From Thiogranum longum (lineage in GTDB: Bacteria > Pseudomonadota > Gammaproteobacteria > DSM-19610), in the NCBI RefSeq assembly GCF_004339085.1, contig NZ_SMFX01000001.1, forward strand, positions 1,253,227 through 1,317,226: a stretch of DNA of 64,000 nucleotides, written 5' to 3'. The position numbers and the translations under genes are program-made. The notes under the pieces were generated by a model that had not been told where the DNA came from, did no database searches, and saw nothing but the letters and a program-made list of their open reading frames with translations. Positions 32,458-41,485 of the stretch are shown here, piece after piece; the first letter of the stretch is position 1, and each line of letters begins with the position of its first letter.

Positions 32458-33477
32458 ATGAAACATGGATTATTGGCACTACTGTTTTTTATGCTGGCCC
32501 AGTCAGTCGGTTTTGCCGAGCAAGCATCTGACTATGAAAACCCCGGCTATCACGAGAAACCGGCCTGGTTCAAAAACTCATTCCTGGATCTGCGCGAGGA
32601 TGTTGCCGATGCTGCCCGGGCCGGCAAACGGGTGATGCTGTATTTCTACCAGGATGGTTGTCCGTACTGCGCGAAATTGCTGGACACCAATTTTGCGCAG
32701 CGGGAAATTGCCGAGAATACCCAAAAGTACTTCGATGTGATTGCCATTAATATGTGGGGCGCGCTGGAAGTGACTGATCTCAACGGCAAGCCAACGACAG
32801 AAAAGGATTTTGCCACCGAACTCAAGGTGATGTACACACCCACGCTGTTGTTTCTCGATGAGCAGGGTAAGGTGATACTCCGCCTGAATGGCTATTATCC
32901 TCCTCACAAGTTCAGTGCAGTCATCGACTATGTCGGTCAGCACATGGAAAAGGAGACCAGCTTCCCGGACTTCTGGAAAGCGCGTTCACCATCCGTGTCC
33001 AGCGGGAAACTGCATCGGTCGCCTGACGAGTTGCAACCACCCTACAGGCTGGACAAGCGGGCTTCCGGAAAACCCCTGCTGGTGTTATTTGAGCAGAAAG
33101 ACTGTGCGGCCTGTGATGAATTACACCAGGACATTCTTGCCAGGGATGAAAGCCGCAAGCTGCTTTCCAAATTCGATGTGGTGTTGCTCGACATGTGGTC
33201 AAAAACGCCTTTGACGACGCCTGATGGAAAAAGGACGACTGCGGCGAAGTGGGCAAGGACATTGAATGTGCAGTATGTCCCGACCCTGGTGATGTTTGAT
33301 TCAGAGGGCAGGGAAGTATTTCGCTCGGAGGCCTATCTCAGAACATTTCATATCCAGTCCGTGCTGGATTATGTGGCATCAGGTGCTTACCGGGAGCAAC
33401 CGAATTTTCAGCGCTATATCCAGAAGCGTGCCGAAGCACTGGAAGCACAGGGCGTGCATATCAACCTGATGGACTAG
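32458..33477 (+). CDS. Exported protein with two thioredoxin-like domains (SoxW-like)
   Basis: A 339-residue periplasmic protein. Residues 1-20 are a signal peptide (LLALLFFMLAQSVGFA). The first thioredoxin fold carries CPYC (Cys68, Cys71) and the second CAAC (Cys216, Cys219); the two halves align with each other (both have D-x-W-x-x-P/A-L-x-x-x-x-G-K and YTPTLLF or YVPTLVMF). Single-domain relatives include SoxW and thiol reductases of sulfur oxidation; others repair or mature periplasmic proteins including c-type cytochromes. A role in keeping the haem-binding Cys of the large cytochromes reduced is possible but inferred only. Start at the ATG preceded by GGAGGA (32444-32449). Its stop shares the palindrome CTAG with the convergent gene. 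Confidence 0.85.
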   Translation: MKHGLLALLFFMLAQSVGFAEQASDYENPGYHEKPAWFKNSFLDLREDVADAARAGKRVMLYFYQDGCPYCAKLLDTNFAQREIAENTQKYFDVIAINMWGALEVTDLNGKPTTEKDFATELKVMYTPTLLFLDEQGKVILRLNGYYPPHKFSAVIDYVGQHMEKETSFPDFWKARSPSVSSGKLHRSPDELQPPYRLDKRASGKPLLVLFEQKDCAACDELHQDILARDESRKLLSKFDVVLLDMWSKTPLTTPDGKRTTAAKWARTLNVQYVPTLVMFDSEGREVFRSEAYLRTFHIQSVLDYVASGAYREQPNFQRYIQKRAEALEAQGVHINLMD

Positions 33478-34247
33478 CCGGACGAGTTCAGGCTGAACTG
33501 CTGGCCGGTTACTTTCTCGCTGTCACTGCTGAGCAGATACAGGAGAGGTTCAATGACTTCGTCTGGCCCGGGTACCTTGCCCGGTGCTTCGCCGGGGTAG
33601 GCGATAGCGCGCAGGCCGGTGGCAACCGGTCCCGGGTCAAAACTGTTAAAGCGCACGCTGGTATTGGTTTCCATTTCATCGGCCAGAACCTGCATCAGGT
33701 TCTCCAGTCCGGCCTTGCTGACGCCATAGGCGCCCCAGTAAGCCTTGCCGTGCCTGCCAACTGCATCGCTGTTGAATACAACCGAGGCATCATCGCTTTT
33801 CATGAGCAGTTCAAGGCAGGCACGTGTCAAGAGAAAGGGGGCATTCAGATTGATCTGCATAATCCTGTACCAGAGTTCGGATTCAAAATGTGCGACCGGC
33901 ACCAGTGCGCCGAGCATGGCGGCGTTGTGCACCAGGCCATCCAGGCGCCCGAACTCGCGTTCAATGGTTTCGGCAAGCTCCGTGTAATCTTTTTCGCTGG
34001 CACCTTCCAGGTTCATCGGATAGATAGCGGGTTGTGCACCACCGGCAGATTCGATCTCGTCATAGACCTGTTCCAGGCCACGCACAATCTTGTCCAGCAG
34101 GATCACGGTAGCCCCGGCTGCGGCGCATCGCCTGGCGGTAGCGGCGCCAATACCGGCGGCAGCACCGGTAATCAGGATAATGCGTTTGTCCAGCAGTCCG
34201 TCTTGCGGCAGCCAGTTGTCCGGTATATTCATAGCGCGTGATTCCAT
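33474..34247 (-). CDS. Short-chain dehydrogenase/reductase, YciK-like
   Basis: A 257-residue SDR. The cofactor motif is TGAAAGIGAA, the NAG-type motif reads VHNAAMLGAL, and the catalytic pair is in YGVSKAG (Tyr-x3-Lys). GPVATGLR and the insert near the end match the YciK group, whose substrate is not known. It lies 5 bases after hpnE on the same strand and may be read with the squalene genes. In pseudomonads a similar gene lies beside mupP and ubiG; here it is separate from them. Confidence 0.87.
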   Translation of the reverse strand: MESRAMNIPDNWLPQDGLLDKRIILITGAAAGIGAATARRCAAAGATVILLDKIVRGLEQVYDEIESAGGAQPAIYPMNLEGASEKDYTELAETIEREFGRLDGLVHNAAMLGALVPVAHFESELWYRIMQINLNAPFLLTRACLELLMKSDDASVVFNSDAVGRHGKAYWGAYGVSKAGLENLMQVLADEMETNTSVRFNSFDPGPVATGLRAIAYPGEAPGKVPGPDEVIEPLLYLLSSDSEKVTGQQFSLNSSG

Positions 34248-34252
34248 AGCGG

Positions 34253-35584
34253 TCAGTCCAGGGTTTTAATAATGGCGTTGGCGCAGTTTACACCGCTGCG
34301 TATGGCACCTTCGAGTGTGGCAGGCAGGCCGGTGTCTGTGTAATCACCTGCCAGCCAGAGTCCATCGACCGGCGTGTGATTGCCCGGGCGAATCGCGTCA
34401 ATACCGGTCTGACTCGAGAAAGTAGCCCGTTTTTCCCGTATTACCCGGTGCTCTGATGGACCGGGCCAGCCAGGGAAGGTTTCAGCAAGTTCTGCAATGA
34501 CGTGTCTGGCCAGTGTGCTGTTGTCCAGTTTGCTGTGTTTTCCACGTGCGCTGATCACTACGGCAATCAGCCCGGGCTGTCCACAAACACGGCGATCGAA
34601 CAGCCATTGCGCAAGGCCTTCCTCGATACCGACCATGGGTTGGGGGAGGCTAACGGTATCCGGGTATTGTACATACAGGGTAATAATCGGCTCATTCCCC
34701 AGCTGCTCGAGGTGCCTGCAAAGCGCTTTCAGTTTCCGGTGGTGCGACATCAGACGCCGGCTGATGATATGCGGAGTCGCCAGTACAATATGCCGGGCGG
34801 GGAGTTGTTTTTGCCCGATACAGACGGAAAGCGCTGACGGGTTGTTTACTGAAAGACCGGTGACACGTTCGCCAAGCCGGGTTTGAGCGCCATGTGTTTC
34901 CAGCCAGGCCGCAGCAGGTGTCGGTAACAGGTTACCGAGTTCAACGCGGCTGAATAACAGATCGCAATGCCGGTTCATTTGCAGGAAAGCGTCTTTCAGT
35001 ACACGCAGGAAAATACGAGCAGACGCTTCGGTGATCGGAGTATTCAGCGTGGCGATACAGAGTGGTTCCCACAAGCGCCGGATCATGGCTGGCGTCTGCT
35101 TTTCACTGTGTAGCAGGGCCTGAACACTGATGTCATCGCTGGGGGAAAAATACAAGGTTTTCAGGTGCCGGCCAAAGCGCAATGCCTGTAGTCTGTCGTT
35201 TAAGCCGAGTCCGCGTGCAAACAGAATCGCCGATAACAGGTGAAGGGGGGCAGGCAGACGTGGTGTATGAAATTGCAGGCTGGCATGTCCTTTGTGAAAG
35301 GTTGTCAGCGACAGGGGCTCGCGCAGTAATACCTTGTCCAGGTCCAGCCCAATATCCTGTAACAGCGACAGCATTGACTGGTAGGCGCCAATCATCAGGT
35401 GCTGGCCATTATCAACTACCGTTTCGCCAAAGCGGATACTGCGTGCGCGCCCACCGAGCTGGCGGGCGGACTCCAGCAACATCACGGGCACGTTACGGCG
35501 GGTTAGCGTGATAGCGGCACTCAGGCCAGCCCAGCCGCCGCCAACAATCACGACAGGCGCTTCGTCGTTAGTCAGTTCAGGCAT
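34253..35584 (-). CDS. hpnE: Hydroxysqualene dehydroxylase
   Basis: A 443-residue FAD amine-oxidase/phytoene-desaturase-type protein. The FAD motif is VIVGGGWAGLSAAITL at the N-terminus, and the C-terminal FAD segment is GLWLAGDYTDTGLPATLEGA. In hopanoid bacteria HpnE removes the hydroxyl from hydroxysqualene to yield squalene. It overlaps hpnD by 8 bases and is the third of a run hpnC, hpnD, hpnE. No squalene-hopene cyclase lies nearby in this window, so the pathway end product cannot be told. Confidence 0.93.
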   Translation of the reverse strand: MPELTNDEAPVVIVGGGWAGLSAAITLTRRNVPVMLLESARQLGGRARSIRFGETVVDNGQHLMIGAYQSMLSLLQDIGLDLDKVLLREPLSLTTFHKGHASLQFHTPRLPAPLHLLSAILFARGLGLNDRLQALRFGRHLKTLYFSPSDDISVQALLHSEKQTPAMIRRLWEPLCIATLNTPITEASARIFLRVLKDAFLQMNRHCDLLFSRVELGNLLPTPAAAWLETHGAQTRLGERVTGLSVNNPSALSVCIGQKQLPARHIVLATPHIISRRLMSHHRKLKALCRHLEQLGNEPIITLYVQYPDTVSLPQPMVGIEEGLAQWLFDRRVCGQPGLIAVVISARGKHSKLDNSTLARHVIAELAETFPGWPGPSEHRVIREKRATFSSQTGIDAIRPGNHTPVDGLWLAGDYTDTGLPATLEGAIRSGVNCANAIIKTLD

Positions 35585-36452
35585 GTGCAGGCTGTTTTCG
35601 GTATTTACGTTGCCAGCGGCGTTCGCACCTGGCTGTATTCCAGGCGATCCAGAGCTTACGTATGGGTGTCAAACGCACGCGGTGTTCCATAACACGGTAG
35701 TCATCTGCCTCGATTTCCTTCAGCAGGGTGCGATAGATAGCGGCCATGATCAGACCGCCTCGTTGTGCTTCGCGGTCGGCATCAGGCAGGTAATCGATGG
35801 CACGCCGGTAATATTCGTGCGCACGCTGTGCCTGCTGGTGGCACAGGGCGCGCATGCCTTCACCTGGTTTGAGGTCGAGCAGATCGTGCGGGTTGACCTT
35901 GTGTTCGAGCATTTCATCGAGGGGCAGGTAAATGCGACCGCGTTCGGCGTCCTCACGTACATCGCGAAGGATATTGGTCAGCTGGAAAGCCGTGCCCAGT
36001 GTTTCGGCGTACTTGAGGGTGTGGCGATCCCGGTAGCCGAAAATTTCCGCTGACAACAGGCCGACCACGCCGGCGACACGGTGGCAGTACAGGGCCAGGT
36101 CCGGGAATGTCTCGTAACGCGTTTGGTCGAGATCCATCGCCATGCCATCGATGATCTCCTGGAAATATTCGACAGGCAGGTTGTGTGTCTGAACAGGGTT
36201 GAGCAGGGCGCAGGTAACCGGGTGAGTCGGGTCACCCTTGAAACAGTGCTCGATCTCGCTACGCCACCAGTCCAGCTTGGTACGTGCTATGCCGGCATCC
36301 GAACATTCGTCCACCACGTCATCGACTTCACGGCAGAAAGCGTACAGTGCTGTGATGGCCTGGCGTTTTTCAGGTGGTAGAAACAGGAAGCTGTAATAGA
36401 AGCTGGAGCCACTTGCAGCGGCTTTTTCCTGACAGTATCGATCGGGTGACAT
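35577..36452 (-). CDS. hpnD: Presqualene diphosphate synthase
   Basis: A 291-residue squalene/phytoene synthase fold. Two Asp-rich motifs bind the diphosphates through Mg: DDVVDEC (in FCREVDDVVDEC) and the LTNILRDVREDAERGRIYLP region. HpnD joins two farnesyl diphosphates to presqualene diphosphate. The ATG at 36452 follows AGGA at a good distance; the frame extends to a TTG at 36479 that is less likely. It is 74 bases after hpnC and overlaps hpnE. Confidence 0.93.
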   Translation of the reverse strand: MSPDRYCQEKAAASGSSFYYSFLFLPPEKRQAITALYAFCREVDDVVDECSDAGIARTKLDWWRSEIEHCFKGDPTHPVTCALLNPVQTHNLPVEYFQEIIDGMAMDLDQTRYETFPDLALYCHRVAGVVGLLSAEIFGYRDRHTLKYAETLGTAFQLTNILRDVREDAERGRIYLPLDEMLEHKVNPHDLLDLKPGEGMRALCHQQAQRAHEYYRRAIDYLPDADREAQRGGLIMAAIYRTLLKEIEADDYRVMEHRVRLTPIRKLWIAWNTARCERRWQRKYRKQPAHA

Positions 36453-36526
36453 GGCATCCTGATTGAATGAAAAAAACAAATTCTAACCGCTTTGCCGGTC
36501 CAGTGAAATGTACTTTTTCAGCGCCG

Positions 36527-37456
36527 TCAGAAGCCCTGACGAATAGCAGAAAACAGGATGCCGATCCGCTCTTTCCGGTCCAGCCGCGGCCGTGCGAATA
36601 CATCATCCTGTGCGTACAGTTTTTCCAGCACTCTGGCACCTCCGAGGATGATGGTGCGCAATTCCAGACCGAAGCGCCCACCCAGCTGCTGGCCCAGCGG
36701 GCTGCCTGCACGCAGCAGCTTGTCTGCACGCCGGACCTGGAAACGGATCAGTTCTTTCAGCTCGAAGCTGTTTCGACGGTCCCGGATGGTGTCCTCGGTG
36801 ACGGAAAAACGCTGCATCTCGTCCTGTGGTAAGTAGATCCGGTCGTTTTCCTGGTAATCCTGGTGGATGTCCTGCAAAAAATTGATCAGTTGCAGCGCAC
36901 TGCAAATGGCATCAGAGCGGGCGAACTTGCGTTCATCAACCTGGCGATTGAGGTGTAGCAACAGTCGACCGACCGGATTGGCTGAGCGTCGGCAATAGTC
37001 CATGAGTTCACCAAAGTTGGCGTAGCGCTTGCGGGTTACATCCTGGCGAAAGGCGCTGAGGAGGTCCTGAAACAGTGCTACGGGTAGCGCGTGGTTTTCA
37101 ATTGTGTCGGCCAGTGCAGTGTACAACGGCTGGGGTGGCGGTGTTCCCTGTTCAATCAGCTGCAGGGCCTGTCCCATTTCCTCGAGTTGCAGTAGCCGTT
37201 CAGCTTCATCGGCATCTCCTTCGTCGGCAATATCGTCGGCACGGCGTGCAAAGGCATAGATAGCGGCAACGGGGTCGCGCAGCCGGCGTGGTAGCAGGAA
37301 TGAAGCGACCGGGAAATTTTCATAATGCGATTGCGCGAGTTTCCGGCAACTGCGATAGGCCTGTGCAATATCAGCTGTTGTACAGTAAGTAGATGGGCTT
37401 TCCAAGGCGTCAGAAAACCCTGGTTTGTACCATGCCGTGGCATATTGGATTGTCAT
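36527..37456 (-). CDS. hpnC: Hydroxysqualene synthase
   Basis: A 309-residue squalene-synthase-fold protein. The Asp-rich motifs are ARRADDIADEG and LINFLQDIHQDYQENDRIYLP. HpnC converts presqualene diphosphate to hydroxysqualene. Markers such as HYENFPVASFLLPRRLRDPV are typical of the HpnC group. The ATG at 37456 sits inside the terminal repeat of a palindromic element (37452-37519), so the promoter or start context may have been changed by it; a frame further upstream (GTG 37483) would be coded by the repeat. First gene of the squalene run. Confidence 0.92.
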   Translation of the reverse strand: MTIQYATAWYKPGFSDALESPSTYCTTADIAQAYRSCRKLAQSHYENFPVASFLLPRRLRDPVAAIYAFARRADDIADEGDADEAERLLQLEEMGQALQLIEQGTPPPQPLYTALADTIENHALPVALFQDLLSAFRQDVTRKRYANFGELMDYCRRSANPVGRLLLHLNRQVDERKFARSDAICSALQLINFLQDIHQDYQENDRIYLPQDEMQRFSVTEDTIRDRRNSFELKELIRFQVRRADKLLRAGSPLGQQLGGRFGLELRTIILGGARVLEKLYAQDDVFARPRLDRKERIGILFSAIRQGF

Positions 37457-37519
37457 ACCGGCGTTGACCGGGTTCCCGTTCACGGAATGTTACAGGTTCC
37501 GACATGCGCCGGAATGACA
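37452..37519. repeat. GTCATTCCGG-family palindromic repeat upstream of hpnC
   Basis: The ends are inverted: GTCATACCGGCG at 37452-37463 and CGCCGGAATGAC at 37508-37519, one mismatch. The inner part is partly complementary. It lies between rmuC and hpnC, with its left end containing the likely hpnC start codon. Related copies lie at 51435-51617 and 60149-60219. Confidence 0.75.
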
Positions 37520-37542
37520 GGAGGTAATTGGAAGGAAGTATC

Positions 37543-38832
37543 TTAATGGGTTTCATCCGGCGGTTTATCGGCTATTTCACTGTCACGTACATCGCGTGGC
37601 AATCGTTCGACGGGCGCTGCTTCCGTTATCTCCTTCTTGCCACGTATGCCCATTTCATTGAAGCGCCTGGCGCTGGGAAGAATACGGCTGTCGAAGGAGC
37701 CAACGGCGCTGTTATAGTGTTTGACGCTGTTTCCCAATGCGCTGCCGAGCTTGTCGAGATGACCGGCAAAGGTACTCAGTCTTTCATACAGTTCTTCACC
37801 CACTGTGCGTATCTGCTCGGCATTTTCAGCCAGCGATTCCTGTCGCCAGCCATAGGCAATGGCACGTAGCAGGGCAACCAGGCTGGACGGCGTTGCCAGC
37901 ACCACACGGTCTGTCAGTGCATCCTCCAGCAGGGTTGCATCCAGTTCCAGTGCGGCGCTGAGGAACTGGTCGCCGGGGATGAACAGGACGACAAAATCGA
38001 GTGAAGACGACAGGTTTTGCCAGTAGGCCTTGCTCGCCAGCTCTCGTACCCGCGCACGGACATTGCGTGCGTGGCGCTGCAGTTCCTGCGCGCGCGTTAC
38101 ATCATCTTCTGCCTCGACTGCGCACAGGTAGGCATCCATGGGTGCCTTGGCATCCACGACAACTTCACGTCCACCAGGCATGCGTACAATCATATCCGGG
38201 CGTTGCTTGCCTTCTTCGCTATCGATACTGTGCTGCTGTTTGAAATCGCAGTGTTCGACCATGCCGGCAAGCTCGGCCAGACGCTTGAGTGTCAGTTCAC
38301 CCCACTGGCCACGCACTTCCGGGCGTTTCAACGCCTTGACCAGGTTGCGGGTCTCGTTCTGCAACTGGTCGTGGGCTGATTTCATGAATTCAAGGTGCTG
38401 GTTGAGCGCGCCAAAACTTTTTTGCCGCTCTTCTTCCATTTTCCGGATCTGCTGATCGGTTTTGTCCAGCGTTTCGCGAATAGGCTTGACCAGGTTCTCA
38501 ACGGCTTTTTCACGCTTGTCGAACTCGTTACTGGATTGCTCGTGCAGGGCCCTGAAACGGGTTTCTGCCAGTTTGAGGAATTCGCTGCTGCTGGATTTCA
38601 TGATGTCGCCGGCCAGTGCCTTGAAGGAATCTTCCAGTTGAGTGCGCGCGGTTTCAAAGCTACGCAGTTTTTCTTCCATTACCCGGCGTTCGCTTTCCAG
38701 CTGCGCCGTCACACGCACATTTTCCTCCTTCAGTGCCGAGAGTTTGCGCTGTGCACGCATACTTGCAGCCAACCAGCCCACCAGGCCGGCGAGCAGGGCG
38801 CTGAGGAGAACGATGATCCATGTAATTTCCAT
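37543..38832 (-). CDS. rmuC: DNA recombination protein RmuC
   Basis: A 429-residue protein. One N-terminal helix (about 5-25) anchors it in the membrane, a long coiled coil follows at about 30-150 (VTAQLESERRVMEEKLRSFE), and the conserved RmuC domain spans about 155-390 (VRGQWGELTLKRLAELAGM, DAKAPMDAYLCAVEA, LLRAIAYGWRQE). The domain looks like a nuclease fold of the PD-(D/E)xK type. It limits inversions at repeats in E. coli. Single gene on the minus strand, divergent from the porin gene. Confidence 0.92.
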   Translation of the reverse strand: MEITWIIVLLSALLAGLVGWLAASMRAQRKLSALKEENVRVTAQLESERRVMEEKLRSFETARTQLEDSFKALAGDIMKSSSSEFLKLAETRFRALHEQSSNEFDKREKAVENLVKPIRETLDKTDQQIRKMEEERQKSFGALNQHLEFMKSAHDQLQNETRNLVKALKRPEVRGQWGELTLKRLAELAGMVEHCDFKQQHSIDSEEGKQRPDMIVRMPGGREVVVDAKAPMDAYLCAVEAEDDVTRAQELQRHARNVRARVRELASKAYWQNLSSSLDFVVLFIPGDQFLSAALELDATLLEDALTDRVVLATPSSLVALLRAIAYGWRQESLAENAEQIRTVGEELYERLSTFAGHLDKLGSALGNSVKHYNSAVGSFDSRILPSARRFNEMGIRGKKEITEAAPVERLPRDVRDSEIADKPPDETH

Positions 38833-38885
38833 GGGCGCATGATACCCAATCTCCCGGCCCTTCGCTGCCTGCTGTACTGATTTTT

Positions 38886-38934
38886 GTCACATTCCCGTCA
38901 TACAGATGTCATTTCACCGTCATACAGGCGACAT
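38886..38934 (+). promoter_or_regulatory. Tandem Pho boxes: five 11-bp-spaced GTCAT units
   Basis: GTCAC, GTCAT, GTCAT, GTCAT and GACAT begin at 38886, 38897, 38908, 38919 and 38930, each exactly 11 bases apart. Two full 18-base Pho boxes result (38895-38912 and 38917-38934), each like the consensus of two GTCAT units around an A/T-rich or ACAG centre. PhoB binds such direct repeats as dimers and activates under low phosphate. The array ends 63 bases before the ATG of the OprP/OprO-like porin. Confidence 0.82.
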
Positions 38935-38997
38935 AAAGTACGCCTGTCACTTAACAACCCGTCTCACAAATCAAATACAGTTAATCAGGAGAAGCAC

Positions 38998-40155
38998 ATG
39001 CGCATGAACGCTGTTCATCAAGGCATACTGTCAGTATTGGGAATATGCATTGCCATACCCGCCCACGCAGCCGGCATTACCGTCTACAAAGAGGGTGAAA
39101 AATACCTGAAGATGGGTGGCCGCATCCAGATGCAGTACCATCAGTCTGACCCGGACAATGGCGATGACACGGATGAATTGTTCCTGCGTCGTTTCCGTCC
39201 TTACATCGAAGGTAGTATCCACAAGGACTGGAAGGGCAAGTTCCAGTTTGATTTTGGCAAGGCCGAAGGCAGTAACGAAGTGGCTGTCAAGGATGCCTAC
39301 ATGGAGTACATGGGTTTCGATGCGGCAAAGATTCTGCTGGGTAATGTAAAAACGGCCTTTTCACGTGAGTTCCTGACGTCGTCCAAGAAGCAGCAGCTGG
39401 TCGAGCGCACTTTTGTCGGCGATCACAACTACGGCGCACCGGATCGCAGTCTGGGTTTACACCTCAAAGGCAGCAACAAGGAGAACCTGACCTGGGGCGC
39501 CACGTTTGCCCAGGCCAATATCGATCCGGATGCCAAAAAACTGGACTTCGATACACCGGTTAACCGCAACGATGACTTCAATGAAGGCTGGGTTACTGCG
39601 GCACGTGTGGATTTCCACCCCTTCGGTATCCTGAAAATGTCACAGGGAGACTTCAGGGGCGACACCCGGGCTACCATTGGTGTAGCAGCATTCCGCTGGA
39701 GCAACGATGACGATAATAACACCTACACGCTGGGTGGCGTTTCAACCAGTGCCAGCAAGGCTGACGTTGATGAAGTGACCGGGTTTGAGATCAGTGGTGC
39801 GTTACGTGCAGCCGGTGCCTCTGTCGATGCCGAGTACAACAAGATCAGTGCGGATACGGTGGATGGTAACTTCACCGGTGGTATCTACGAGAACGGTTCA
39901 ACGGATCTTGAGAACTGGGCCATCGAAGGCGGCTACATGATTGTACCGGCCAAATTCGAGCTGGTTGCCGGTTACCAGTCGCAGGATGCCGACAACTACG
40001 GCACCGAGTGGATCCGTACATCCTTTGGTGCCAACTGGTACCTGCACAAGCACGATATCAAGATGCAGGCCACGTACCGTCAGAACTCGGACGTGAACGG
40101 TGTCAAGGGCGATGACGAGGATGAAGTCTTTGTGCAGGCCCAGTACGTGTTCTAA
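38998..40155 (+). CDS. OprP/OprO-like phosphate-selective porin
   Basis: A 385-residue outer-membrane porin of the OprO/OprP family. Residues 1-24 form the signal peptide (LSVLGICIAIPAHAAG). The mature part has the family opening KMGGRIQMQYHQSDPDNG, then FLRRFRPYIEGSIHKDWKGK, many Gly/Tyr/Trp-rich strands and a C-terminal Phe (VFVQAQYVF). OprP-type trimers bind anions, mainly phosphate or polyphosphate. AGGAG before the ATG at 38998 sets the start. The five-unit PhoB box array just upstream supports phosphate-starvation control. A terminator follows at 40234. Confidence 0.9.
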   Translation: MRMNAVHQGILSVLGICIAIPAHAAGITVYKEGEKYLKMGGRIQMQYHQSDPDNGDDTDELFLRRFRPYIEGSIHKDWKGKFQFDFGKAEGSNEVAVKDAYMEYMGFDAAKILLGNVKTAFSREFLTSSKKQQLVERTFVGDHNYGAPDRSLGLHLKGSNKENLTWGATFAQANIDPDAKKLDFDTPVNRNDDFNEGWVTAARVDFHPFGILKMSQGDFRGDTRATIGVAAFRWSNDDDNNTYTLGGVSTSASKADVDEVTGFEISGALRAAGASVDAEYNKISADTVDGNFTGGIYENGSTDLENWAIEGGYMIVPAKFELVAGYQSQDADNYGTEWIRTSFGANWYLHKHDIKMQATYRQNSDVNGVKGDDEDEVFVQAQYVF

Positions 40156-40233
40156 AAGCTCGGCGCAGCGTGGGGGCACGGTCTCATAGCCTGAGGACTC
40201 CACCCGCGCTCCCGGTTTGTTGTTCAATAATGA

Positions 40234-40259
40234 ATCCCCGCTACGGCGGGGATTTTTTT
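40234..40259 (+). terminator. Intrinsic terminator after the porin gene
   Basis: An 8-bp stem, ATCCCCGC (40234-40241) with GCGGGGAT (40246-40253), loop TACG, is followed by seven T. It ends the porin transcript; the minus-strand permease gene ends 3 bases later. Confidence 0.92.
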
Positions 40260-40261
40260 GC

Positions 40262-41461
40262 CTATTCGGTTCTTAGTGCCTCGACCGGGTCAAGCTGTGC
40301 CGCATTGCGTGCCGGCAGAACACCGGCAGCAATACCGATGACGACGGCAAGGCCTTCAGCCATGACGGCATATATCCAGGGTGTGTGAACCGGCAGGTCG
40401 GGGAGGGCGTAACTGATCGCACTCGCCAGTCCTGCCCCCAGCATCAAGCCGGTAAGCCCGCCCGCGGCCGCAAGTACGATGGCTTCACCAAGAAACAGCG
40501 ATAGCACCTGGCTACGTTGTGCACCCAGTGCGCGTACCAGCCCGATTTCACTGCGACGTTCATTTACCGAAATAGTCATAATAGTGATAATGCCAATCGA
40601 ACCGACAAGCAGTGAAATGCCACCTATTGCACCCACGGCGAAGGTCAGGATATTCAGAATCGAACCCAGGACTTCAAGCATCTGTGCCTGGGTGGTAATG
40701 GTGAAGTCCTCACGGCCATGCCGGTTGATGAGGGTGCGCCGGATACTACTGACCACCTTGTCGACACTGGTTTCAGGCGGGTAGAGCACATCAATTTCGA
40801 ACAGCGAGTTGCGATTGAACAACTCAAGCGCACGTTGGGCCGGGATATACACCGTGTCGTCCAGGTCAAAGCCGAGCACGGTGCCCTTGGGCTCCATGAC
40901 GCCAATGATGCGGTAGCGGTTGCCGCCAATGCCGATACGTTGCCCGAGCGGGTTGTTGTCTCCAAACAGTTCCCGGCGTAACTTGCTTCCCAGTACAGCC
41001 AGTGCACGCGGTGCAGTCGGGTCATCGGCTGGCAGGAAACGACCTGATTTTACATGCATGCTGAATGCCACCGGCATATCGGGGCCGGCGCCATAGATTG
41101 TCGTGCGCCGCCGCCGTCCTGCTGCCTCCACTTCAGCATTGCCCTGAACGAAGGGGACGACGGACGCTGCATTCGGTAAACGCTTGAGGGCTTCAGCATC
41201 CTCGATCGTCAGTGGCCGTTCAGTACCGAATACGCCGACACTACCACCGTGCGTGGTGGTACGTCCGGGATTGATGGCAACAATATTCGTACCAAACTGG
41301 GTAAACTCGGACAGTACGAAGCGGTGGATGCCCTCACCGATAGAGGTGAGCAGAACCACCGCGGCAATGCCGATCGCAATGCCCAGCATGGTAAGAAAAC
41401 TGCGCATGCGGTGCGCGACCAGGGCGCTGCCGGTCAGGGTAATAAAATCACGGAACAGCAC
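40262..41461 (-). CDS. MacB-like ABC transporter permease
   Basis: A 399-residue protein. N-terminal helix (about 20-42, MLGIAIGIAAVVLLTSIGEG), a large periplasmic MacB domain (about 45-270), and three C-terminal helices with ERRSEIGLVRALGAQRSQVL, the coupling-helix motif of the FtsX/MacB family. It lacks the ATPase that MacB proper carries at its N-terminus. It is the second permease of this type here, separated from the complete ATPase/permease/adaptor set by the DksA/TraR and YdcH genes. It may form a heterodimer with the 42160-43368 permease. Substrate unknown. Confidence 0.88.
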   Translation of the reverse strand: MLFRDFITLTGSALVAHRMRSFLTMLGIAIGIAAVVLLTSIGEGIHRFVLSEFTQFGTNIVAINPGRTTTHGGSVGVFGTERPLTIEDAEALKRLPNAASVVPFVQGNAEVEAAGRRRRTTIYGAGPDMPVAFSMHVKSGRFLPADDPTAPRALAVLGSKLRRELFGDNNPLGQRIGIGGNRYRIIGVMEPKGTVLGFDLDDTVYIPAQRALELFNRNSLFEIDVLYPPETSVDKVVSSIRRTLINRHGREDFTITTQAQMLEVLGSILNILTFAVGAIGGISLLVGSIGIITIMTISVNERRSEIGLVRALGAQRSQVLSLFLGEAIVLAAAGGLTGLMLGAGLASAISYALPDLPVHTPWIYAVMAEGLAVVIGIAAGVLPARNAAQLDPVEALRTE

Positions 41462-41485
41462 GGGCTTCAGCCTGAACCCATGCCG

